From DATJFH01 sp035495815 (GTDB taxonomy: Bacteria; Acidobacteriota; Terriglobia; Bryobacterales; Bryobacteraceae): a stretch of DNA of 13,953 bases. The position numbers and the translations under genes were made by a program. Shown here piece after piece: positions 1 through 6,008 of this stretch; the first letter of the stretch is position 1, and every line of letters starts with the position of its first letter. The notes under the pieces were generated by a model. The model searched no databases, was not told where the DNA came from, and saw only the letters and a list, made by a program, of their open reading frames with translations. Where the stretch lies: assembly GCA_035495815.1 (NCBI GenBank), contig DATJFH010000200.1, forward strand, positions 1 through 13,953, read 5' to 3'.

Positions 1-87
1 TCTGCGCCTGATCCCCAGCCGCCGATCGATCACCCCAACTTGCGCGGCCCCGACTACTACGACTCGGAAGATGCGCCTACTTCATAG
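1..87 (+). CDS. istA: IS21-family transposase IstA, C-terminal end (partial)
   Basis: Reading frame 1 is open from the window edge to TAG at 85-87 and gives 28 residues ending in DAPTS. The segment DHPNLRGPDYY resembles the extreme C-terminus of IS21-type DDE transposases, where an H-x-N-x-R-G-x-x-Y-Y/F motif follows the Mu-transposase-like C-terminal domain. IstA catalyses strand cleavage and joining with the IstB ATPase as helper. The call is supported by a downstream ORF whose first residues look like IstB. Only the tail is visible, so whether the whole gene is intact cannot be judged. Confidence 0.55.
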   Translation, partial: SAPDPQPPIDHPNLRGPDYYDSEDAPTS

Positions 88-141
88 TGAACATCCAAAA
101 GAGAGGAATCATGCTGACACAACCCACACTGGAAAAACTCA
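1..141 (+). mobile_element. Truncated IS21-family insertion sequence remnant
   Basis: An istA 3' end (to 87), a 23-base spacer with a ribosome binding site, and the first ten codons of istB (from 111) appear in the standard IS21 gene order. The element is cut inside istB: homology stops near 140 and is replaced at once by methyltransferase sequence on the other strand. The rest of istB and the right terminal inverted repeat are therefore missing. The left part lies outside the window. The identification rests on the istA/istB pairing and short terminal peptides, not on a long alignment. Confidence 0.6.
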
Positions 142-146
142 CATGA
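111..146 (+). pseudogene. istB: IS21 helper ATPase IstB, truncated after about 10 codons
   Basis: ATG at 111 follows GAGAGG (101-106) by 4 bases and encodes MLTQPTLEKL, which matches the typical IstB N-terminus (ML-x-x-PTL-x-KL). The next codons are ACA and TGA (144-146), so translation stops after 11 residues. In the family the following stretch is the helix leading to the AAA+ ATP-binding domain; none of it is present. The stop is formed by the fused sequence, showing that the gene was cut by rearrangement rather than by a point mutation. Confidence 0.6.
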
Positions 147-379
147 GGCTCGATGCAAACAACCTCGACCGCGCGGCGTGAATAGAAAGGAAGATTCAGA
201 CCCGAGCCGAGTCCGATCTCCAGCACGCGCCCTTCAGCTCGCGATATCGTCCGGCTCCGGTAGGGCTCGAGCTCGCGATTTCGCATGGCGACGTTTACGA
301 GGTGGGGGAGGATATGGTTCCGGTAGAATCCCATCAACAGGCTCAAGCTCCAGTTTGTCAGAATTCGAGCCAACCTCAC
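142..379 (-). pseudogene. Class I SAM-dependent methyltransferase, 5' fragment
   Basis: The minus-strand frame opens with GTG at 379, or more likely ATG at 334 (MGFYRNHILPHL). It encodes an N-terminal helix, then the SAM-binding motif I VLEIGLGSGLNLPFY (about residues 52-66 counted from 379), then VEVVCIEP, whose acidic residue normally binds the SAM ribose. Similarity ends at about 143-146, where the sequence crosses into the istB remnant. The frame then runs on through IS DNA to a stop at 77-79, adding about 20 unrelated residues. The rest of the Rossmann fold is missing, so the product should be inactive. The family resembles small UbiE/PE-methyltransferase-like proteins; the substrate is unknown. 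Confidence 0.7.
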
Positions 380-447
380 CGGGTTGACGCGCCATGGCGA
401 TCAACGCTAGAGTAGAGAATTGTAAGCAGTTCCTTCCGGCCAGCCAA

Positions 448-525
448 GTCCCCATCGTCTAGCCCGGCCTAGGACATCGCCCTTTCACGGCGGTAACGGG
501 GGTTCGAATCCCCCTGGGGACGCCA
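448..525 (+). tRNA. tRNA-Glu (anticodon TTC), CCA encoded
   Basis: The acceptor arms GTCCCCA (448-454) and TGGGGAC (515-521) pair over 7 bp, followed by discriminator G and encoded CCA (523-525). The anticodon stem TCGCC/GGCGG encloses the loop CTTTCAC, with anticodon TTC at 484-486; its first pair is T-G. The T arm is GGGGG-TTCGAAT-CCCCC. The overall sequence closely follows bacterial tRNA-Glu. The variable loop is short (class I). No T-run terminator is evident just downstream. Confidence 0.97.
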
Positions 526-584
526 AACCATCGCAATACCGAAAGTCTAAAAGGAGAGCGATGACCGAGGCCGGACGTTGGCCG

Positions 585-1223
585 TTAGCGAAACTTTTCG
601 GTTTCGTCATACCGGTGGTAATGGCGTCCATCCTTCATGTAGCCTTCATCCTCGCGCCCGATCACCAGCGGCCGGTCCAGACGAAAGGTGAGCACTGTTT
701 CGGCGGGCACCCGGACCCTCTTGCCGCGGGTGACCGTTTGTCCGACAGCGCCCGCCGCCGCGCCCGTTGCAGCGCCTATGGCAGCGCCTTTGCCGCCTCC
801 CGCGATTGCGCCAATGATGCTGCCGATAATGGCGCCGCCGCCGACATACTTGCCCGTCCGCTTGTTGGCGCCGACGCTATCCTTTTGGTCTCTCTCCGCG
901 CTGACACCCTCCGAGGTGGAGTTGACAACGTACCGGCGGCCGTTTACGGTAATCGATTCGAGATCGAGCGTCATCATATCGCCGGATACTTTGCGGAGAA
1001 TCAACTCCGCATCCGCTCCGCGGGGAATAACGGTTCTCCCGGAAGCATCGGGGACTTCGCGATCGACTGTGCCGCGATAGATCCTGTAATCCGACGGCGC
1101 ATCGGCTTCGATGTTCTCACTGGTGCGCACCATGACGTCGGTTCCGGAGGGAATGCGATCCGATTGTGCGAGGGCGGCCGCGCCCAGACAAACTAGCGAA
1201 TATGTGATCAAGTGCTTCTTCAT
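585..1223 (-). CDS. Secreted glycine-zipper domain protein
   Basis: This is a 212-residue protein of unknown function. The start at 1223 is chosen because MKKHLITYSLVCLGAAALAQ is a convincing Sec signal peptide; the frame stays open upstream to 1304, but that extension would bury it. Residues about 25-100 are a beta-rich segment with the phrases IPSGTDVMVRT and VIPRGADAELIL, reminiscent of the 'x-P-x-G-T' and 'viPrGs' elements of TrbI-like/SH3-like domains. Residues about 128-161 form a glycine zipper (GGGAIIGSIIGAIAGGGKGA and onward), which usually packs in or against membranes. A short C-terminal strand segment contains VPAETVLTFRLDRPL. An envelope location is inferred. The ribosome binding site is weak. 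Confidence 0.82.
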   Translation of the reverse strand: MKKHLITYSLVCLGAAALAQSDRIPSGTDVMVRTSENIEADAPSDYRIYRGTVDREVPDASGRTVIPRGADAELILRKVSGDMMTLDLESITVNGRRYVVNSTSEGVSAERDQKDSVGANKRTGKYVGGGAIIGSIIGAIAGGGKGAAIGAATGAAAGAVGQTVTRGKRVRVPAETVLTFRLDRPLVIGREDEGYMKDGRHYHRYDETEKFR

Positions 1224-1347
1224 GGGGATGACTAGAGCAATCCGGCGGCCAGCGTCCTCTCCGCGTCGTGATTCCGCGGCCGGCCGCATGGCGGCAGCGA
1301 ACACTACTCACCTGTTCGTACCCGAATGGCGCCGCTTCGACGGGCAG

Positions 1348-2421
1348 CTAGGCGTGGCGAAGTTCCTGCGTCGTTACTTTGATGGCTTCCGGCTCGGGTT
1401 CGATCGTGTGACCATGCGCCGCCGCCCAGATCTTCGTGAACTCGGCGCCCATCAGGAGAATCAGGGAGGCGTAGTAAAGCCAAAAGACGATCACCACCAG
1501 CGATCCGGCCGCTCCGTAAGCGCTGGACATCCCGCTCTTGCCGACGTACAGGCCGATGAAGGTCTTGCCGATGGTAAACAGCGCACTGGTGATCGCGGCT
1601 CCCAAACCGACGTGACGCCATTCAATTCGGGCGTCAGGGAGCACCTGGAAGATGGCCGCGAACAGCGCGGCGATCACAATCCATGACGCGAGAATCCCAA
1701 TCGTCTGCATCACGGTTTCGGAGAGGCCGGCGGGACCAAAATTCGATACCCATTTGCCAACCGCCGCAAGAGCAGCGCTGATGACGAAAGACACCAACAG
1801 GAGGAACGCCACCACCAGAATCAAGCCGAAGGAGAGGAGCCGCTTCATGAGGAAAGCCTTCACACCGGCGTCAGGATCGGGCTTCACATGCCAGACCCTG
1901 TTCAGTCCGTCCTGCAAAGCCACGAACGTCCCCGTAGCGCCGAACAGCAACACGATGAAGCCTACTACCGCCCCGGCTACATTTTTCCCCTGTTGCGCTC
2001 CGACTTTTTCGATCATCGTACCGATCTGGCTTGCGGCATCCGTGCCGAGGATACCCGCAAGTTGCCCCTGAATCTGGCCCTGCACCGTTTCGCGCCCCAC
2101 GATAAGTCCGGTCACGGCAATCACCAGCAGCAGCAGAGGAGCGAGGGAGAAGACACTGTAGTATGCGGTAGCCGCGGCGAAATTCATGCATTCGTCGTCC
2201 ATGAATGCGTTAAACGTCCGGCTGACGTAGCGGAACATTCGCGAGGGCGGCAGTTCAGGCGCCTCCTTCTGGGACCTGGTAACTTCCAACGGGCGTTCGG
2301 GAGCGTTCGGCACGGTGGGAGAGACCGGCTCCGCGTCAACATCAAGGGCAGCCCGCTCTTTCCTGAAGGCGAGACTCACGCCAAGAGAAATCGCCACGAA
2401 TGTGAGCAACTTCTTCTTCAT
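1348..2421 (-). CDS. YihY/BrkB-family inner-membrane protein
   Basis: This 357-residue polytopic protein belongs to the YihY/BrkB family, often mislabelled ribonuclease BN. Its function is unsettled; transporter or envelope roles have been proposed. Six hydrophobic segments lie near residues 88-108, 148-168, 195-222, 238-261, 271-292 and 303-326. Family hallmarks are FAAATAYYSVFSLAPLLLL near the first segment and YGAAGSLVVIVFWLYYASL at the last. ATG at 2421 has AGGA about 8 bases upstream. This start gives an N-terminal extension of about 60 residues: a short hydrophobic stretch (5-19), then a Pro/Glu-rich linker. The usual family start corresponds to about M62, so an internal start cannot be excluded. 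The C-terminal tail is charged. Confidence 0.93.
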   Translation of the reverse strand: MKKKLLTFVAISLGVSLAFRKERAALDVDAEPVSPTVPNAPERPLEVTRSQKEAPELPPSRMFRYVSRTFNAFMDDECMNFAAATAYYSVFSLAPLLLLVIAVTGLIVGRETVQGQIQGQLAGILGTDAASQIGTMIEKVGAQQGKNVAGAVVGFIVLLFGATGTFVALQDGLNRVWHVKPDPDAGVKAFLMKRLLSFGLILVVAFLLLVSFVISAALAAVGKWVSNFGPAGLSETVMQTIGILASWIVIAALFAAIFQVLPDARIEWRHVGLGAAITSALFTIGKTFIGLYVGKSGMSSAYGAAGSLVVIVFWLYYASLILLMGAEFTKIWAAAHGHTIEPEPEAIKVTTQELRHA

Positions 2422-2831
2422 TGTTCGTCCTTGCAACCTTACGGGAGACAAGCGGAGCACTCCCGTCTGCTGTACCGACCTGCAAAATGGATTCCAAGCT
2501 CTTATCGTTACAGATGCAGCTGTTTGGCGGGAAGCGCGCAACGCAGCGCGGCCCAAACCGGATTTTGCTGGCTGTCGATACCACACGGCGGCAATCTTCA
2601 ACACAATCGCTGGATCGACGCATCTCCTTCGCAAAGAAGGTGCTTGTGGTTTGTAATACGGTCTGGCGTTTCCCTGAACGAAGATGCGATAGAGGACAGT
2701 GTCTTCCTGGTAATAGATCCAGTGTTTGTCAGTAATATTTTCACGCCCGATTCCGAGGCGCAGCGATTTACGGCGAGAGGCCGCGGCTGGAGCCTGCAAG
2801 TGAAGACTCGTGATGGAAGCCGCAACTTCGC
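2422..2831. other. Gene-free 410-base interval between yihY-like and dapA-like genes
   Basis: No convincing gene is seen on either strand. The stretch reads as less GC-rich than the flanking genes and contains short AT runs such as TAATATTTT near 2733-2741. Minus-strand frames give a few protein-like phrases (for example DKHWIYYQEDTVLYRIF, roughly 2680-2735), but without a start codon with a ribosome binding site, a conserved motif or a recognisable family. A 5-bp hairpin CCTTC-GCAAA-GAAGG occurs near 2626-2640. The stretch probably carries the 3' end of the dapA-like transcript and the yihY-like promoter, or decayed coding sequence. Confidence 0.5.
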
Positions 2832-3698
2832 CTAACTCTTCAAGTAGGCAAAAGCCTGCTCGACTTCCCTTTTCTGCGCCGGATTCAAGCCGGAAAGCGG
2901 CAGCCGGGGTTGACCGCCATAATAGCCGTTGACATCCATCGCGTGCTTGAGCCCGGCAATCGGCAGCCGGGCGCACACCAGTTCGGCGGGAGGAGCAATG
3001 CGAGACTGCCAGTCCAGACCCGCGTCGTCTTCCCGGGTCCGATGAGCCTCCCAGAGCGCGATGGCGGCAAAGGGAACCGCGTTGGCGAGCGCCAGCGCCG
3101 CGCCCGAGGCGCCGCATTGGAGCGCGCGCCAAAGGGAGCCCTCGTCGCCCCATAGCAGCGTCGCGCCGCCGAGCCGCTGGATGTTCGACGGCTCGCCCGA
3201 ATGATCCACGATGCCGCCGATGTTGGGATGCTTCGCCAGCGCCGCCAGCGTATCCACGCTCAGCGCAACGCCGGTCGCGCCCGGACGATTCGCAATCCAG
3301 ACGGGGATCCGCGCGCGGTCGGCCACCGAGCGGTAGAACAGCAGCTGCGTCTCCGCGCGCGACATGCGGATGTCGGCATGCGGCGTTTCCACCAGGGCGG
3401 CATGGAAGCCCAGGTCAGCCGCGAGGTTCACCATCCGGGCGGCCTCGATTGTTCCGGCCTCGTCGACGCCCGCGATCAGGATTTTCGCAGGTCCGGCGGC
3501 GGCCGCGGACAACTTCCAGAGTTCGAGCTTCTCCTCCGCCGACAGGAACGCTCCCTCCCCGCAGTATCCGCCGAGGATGTATCCGGCTACACTGGTCTGG
3601 TTCCACTTGGCGATGTTATGTTCAATCTTGATGCGATAGAGCGCGCCGTCCGAATCGAATGGCGTGGAGCTGTCCACGAATATCCCTTGAAATTTCAT
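2832..3698 (-). CDS. DapA/HOGA-superfamily protein lacking catalytic residues
   Basis: This is a 288-residue TIM-barrel protein of the dihydrodipicolinate synthase/N-acetylneuraminate lyase superfamily, of normal length. The start at 3698 (MKFQGIFVDSSTPFDSDG) matches the family N-terminus; the open frame upstream is antisense to prmA. The substrate loop GYCGEGAFLS (44-53) corresponds to GTTGE-S/G. In the region YNVPGRTG...GIKE of active members this protein reads IANRPGATG...GIVDHSGE, so the Schiff-base lysine is Val164 and the catalytic Tyr is Ala136. The PYY element is also changed, to TPHADI (105-110). It should not work as a normal class I aldolase or synthase. It may be regulatory, ligand-binding or chemically divergent. 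Overall fold features (KHPNIGGI, GASGAALALAN) are kept, arguing against simple decay. Confidence 0.88.
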   Translation of the reverse strand: MKFQGIFVDSSTPFDSDGALYRIKIEHNIAKWNQTSVAGYILGGYCGEGAFLSAEEKLELWKLSAAAAGPAKILIAGVDEAGTIEAARMVNLAADLGFHAALVETPHADIRMSRAETQLLFYRSVADRARIPVWIANRPGATGVALSVDTLAALAKHPNIGGIVDHSGEPSNIQRLGGATLLWGDEGSLWRALQCGASGAALALANAVPFAAIALWEAHRTREDDAGLDWQSRIAPPAELVCARLPIAGLKHAMDVNGYYGGQPRLPLSGLNPAQKREVEQAFAYLKS

Positions 3699-3727
3699 CG
3701 AACAGATTAAGGTAGCAGAAGGCGGGG

Positions 3728-4534
3728 ATGTTTTCACTCGAAGTCGAGACGGACGGCGAAGCCAGGGACATGCTGATTTGCGACCTGTGGCAGGAAGGCT
3801 CGACGGGTGTGGTGGAGACGGACCTGCCGGACGGGCGCTGCCGCCTGCGCGCTTTCTTCGACGACGACGCGGATGCAGCCGCGCTGGCCAGCCGCTTCCA
3901 GGCCAGCGTCGAGCGCCATGCGCCGCGGGATTGGGTAGCGCTCTCGCGGTCCGATTGGGCGCCGCTGGAAGTTGGCGAGCGCTTCTTCCTGGTCCCGGAG
4001 TGGCTCGAGGATCCGGCTCCACCCGGACGCCTGAGGATCGAAATCAATCCCGGAATGGCCTGCGGCACCGGCTTCCACGAAGCTACTCAACTCTGCCTGG
4101 AAGCCATGGAGCAGTATCTGGACCGGGGAATGACGGTGGCCGACGTCGGCGCGGGCTCGGGAATCCTCGCCATTGCGGCGGCGCTGCTGGGAGCAGCCCG
4201 GGTTGCGGCTTGCGACCTGGACGAAGCGGCCGTGGAGATCGCCGCTTCGAACGTACGGCGGACTGGCGTCTGCGTTCTGCCGCTCGCCGGTTCAGCGGAC
4301 GCGATTCGCTCCGGCTGCGCGGACCTGATCGTCGCCAATATCAGCGCCGCAGCTTCCATCGAACTCGCGCCCGGCCTGCTGCGCTGCCTCGCCGCCGGGG
4401 GCAGGTGCGTGGTCAGCGGCTTCGAGCGCGGCGAGGCGGATGCCGTGCAAACAGCCCTCGAGCGCGCGGGAGCGGAGATCGAGCGGCGGATGGAGAAAGG
4501 TGAGTGGCGTGCTTTGGTATTTCACCGCCGCTGA
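3728..4534 (+). CDS. prmA: Ribosomal protein L11 methyltransferase
   Basis: This 268-residue SAM-dependent enzyme is expected to trimethylate ribosomal protein L11 in the cytoplasm. Residues 1-90 form the L11-recognition domain. A linker (RLRIEINPGMACGTGFHEAT, 101-120) carries the PrmA signature usually written PGMAFGTGTHxTT. Motif I is VADVGAGSGILAIAA (137-151), an acidic D163/D165 pair lies at the end of strand 2, and the catalytic-site phrase DLIVANI is at 199-205. Relative to the consensus, Phe replaces Thr in the GTGTH element (GTGFH, 113-117). The gene starts 29 bases from the divergent DapA-like gene and ends 4 bases before the convergent M16 gene, leaving no room for a separate terminator. 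Confidence 0.93.
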   Translation: MFSLEVETDGEARDMLICDLWQEGSTGVVETDLPDGRCRLRAFFDDDADAAALASRFQASVERHAPRDWVALSRSDWAPLEVGERFFLVPEWLEDPAPPGRLRIEINPGMACGTGFHEATQLCLEAMEQYLDRGMTVADVGAGSGILAIAAALLGAARVAACDLDEAAVEIAASNVRRTGVCVLPLAGSADAIRSGCADLIVANISAAASIELAPGLLRCLAAGGRCVVSGFERGEADAVQTALERAGAEIERRMEKGEWRALVFHRR

Positions 4535-4538
4535 AGCT

Positions 4539-6008
4539 TCACTCCAACAGCGTTCCCGCCGGGACGATCTGAACCGACTCCGGCTTCAGATCGATCCGCC
4601 AGCGCTCGACGATCTTGTCCTCCTCCAGCACCGCTTCCGGCTTGGGAGAGTTGTAAGTCATCGGAGAGAGCGCGTTGGTCGAGAGTTTCCGTCCCAGCTC
4701 CCGGCAGTTCTGGGCGACGGCGACAATCCGAATGTCGTCGGTACGCAGATGCCGGGCGATGGCGGCGTTCACGTCCTTCAACGTCAGCCTGGCGAGCGCT
4801 TTGGAAAGGTAACTCTTGTAATCCGGAATGCCGTAGAAAAGGCTGTCGATCGCATATCCGAGCTCCGCCTGCCTCGTCTTGACGAGCAGGTTCACGTTCT
4901 TGGACAGGAATGAGCGTGTGCGCTCGAAGGACTCCTGCGTCAGCCCGTCGTGGATCAGCTTGTCGAATTCGAACAGAGCCAGCCGCAGGGCGAAGTGCGC
5001 GGACTGCGGCGGCACGGGCCGGATCCATATTTGAAAAATCTGCTCCTTGCGCGCCAGATTGGGCTCGGGCTCGAAACGGAACATGCCCTGCGGAAAATAC
5101 TCGATGTAGGCGTAATCGCCATAGTTGAGGCCGCGCCCCTCGCGCATGCGGCTGAACAGGCGGCCGCCGCTGGAGCGATGCTGGCCGAAGTAGGATTGAG
5201 CGACCAGCAGCGCGGGATAGTCCGGATGGCCCCTTCGGACGTCGAGGGTCGTGCCGAGCGAGATGGCCACCGAGCGGGTGGGCTTTTCGATCAGGACCGC
5301 CCGCGGGCTGCCGACGCTGCGGGCAGCCGGCGCGGAGCGCGGGGAAGGAGCGCCCAGCGGCAGCGCTTCGAAATCCTTCTTCACCCGCTCCGGAAAACCC
5401 GGCGGAAATCCGCCCCCGATTCCGATGACCAGATTTGTCTGCGTAAATTCGAGCTCATAAAACCTGCGCAGATCCCCCATGGTCATGCCCTGCAGGGACG
5501 CGACCGTGCCGGCGTTGTAAGAGCCGTACGGGCGGCCGGCAAAGATGGTCTGATACAGAACCTCCTTGGCGAGCTCCTCCTCGTTCGATTCACGCAATCC
5601 GACGCGAAGGTAGTTGATGGTGCGGTCACGGATACGTCGAAGGTCGTCCTCGCGCCAGCCCGGGGTCAGCAGCGCCGCCCGGAAAAGCGCGTAATACTTT
5701 TCCAGGTTCTGAACGTCCGTCGATCCGCGGAAGGTGATCATCTCCTTGTCGGTCTGGCTGGAGATCGAGGCCGCCATGGGATAGAGGGCGGCCAGGACCT
5801 GTTTGTAGGTCAGCTCGCGGTTGCCGCCGTCGGCGATCAGCGCGGCCGTGAGGCTGGCCAGCCCGGGTTTGGCGGGTGGATCGTAGGCCGCGCCCGTCAT
5901 GAACACTACACGAAAATCGACCAGTTGCGAGCGGTTGGGCTGCGCAACCACGCGGATCTGCGGCCAGGCGGCGGTGGCGAACAGGAGCAGAAGGACGAGC
6001 GGCTTCAT
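4539..6008 (-). CDS. M16 peptidase-family protein, non-catalytic subunit
   Basis: This is a 489-residue member of the M16 (pitrilysin/MPP) family with an N-terminal signal peptide (MKPLVLLLLFATAAWPQ). The zinc motif HxxEH is absent: where it should stand (GLASLTAAL, 49-57) the two His and the Glu are Ser52, Ala56 and Ala55. The second M16 domain keeps the R-E-x-x-G-L-x-Y element (MREGRGLNY, 288-296), whose Arg/Tyr pair binds the substrate backbone in the partner subunit. This is the classic division of labour of two-subunit M16 enzymes. The start ATG overlaps the stop of the upstream catalytic gene as ATGA (6005-6008), indicating translational coupling. A C-terminal tail of about 60 residues past the core has no recognised domain. 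Confidence 0.92.
   Translation of the reverse strand: MKPLVLLLLFATAAWPQIRVVAQPNRSQLVDFRVVFMTGAAYDPPAKPGLASLTAALIADGGNRELTYKQVLAALYPMAASISSQTDKEMITFRGSTDVQNLEKYYALFRAALLTPGWREDDLRRIRDRTINYLRVGLRESNEEELAKEVLYQTIFAGRPYGSYNAGTVASLQGMTMGDLRRFYELEFTQTNLVIGIGGGFPPGFPERVKKDFEALPLGAPSPRSAPAARSVGSPRAVLIEKPTRSVAISLGTTLDVRRGHPDYPALLVAQSYFGQHRSSGGRLFSRMREGRGLNYGDYAYIEYFPQGMFRFEPEPNLARKEQIFQIWIRPVPPQSAHFALRLALFEFDKLIHDGLTQESFERTRSFLSKNVNLLVKTRQAELGYAIDSLFYGIPDYKSYLSKALARLTLKDVNAAIARHLRTDDIRIVAVAQNCRELGRKLSTNALSPMTYNSPKPEAVLEEDKIVERWRIDLKPESVQIVPAGTLLE

Noticed and set aside
561..1196. 211-codon plus-strand ORF with a strong AAGGAG ribosome binding site
   Set aside because: It lies entirely antisense to the glycine-zipper gene, which has a signal peptide and ordered domains. 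The plus-strand translation is Arg/Ala-rich with no motif. The ribosome binding site is kept only as a minor observation.
1276..1287. 12-bp GC palindrome GCGGCCGGCCGC
   Set aside because: It is a perfect palindrome downstream of the YihY-like gene, but with no T tract and in very GC-rich DNA where such strings arise by chance. Not called as a terminator.
2422..3153. Upstream in-frame extension of the YihY/BrkB frame
   Set aside because: The extension crosses the dapA-like gene in another frame and has no family similarity. The ATG at 2421 has a good ribosome binding site.
3699..4022. Upstream in-frame extension of the DapA-like frame
   Set aside because: It is antisense to prmA and low-complexity (Arg/Pro/Ala). 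The start at 3698 matches the family N-terminus exactly.
4533..4540. Palindrome GAAGCTTC at the prmA/M16 junction
   Set aside because: Only 8 bp with no loop, and explained by the two overlapping gene ends. No support for a terminator.
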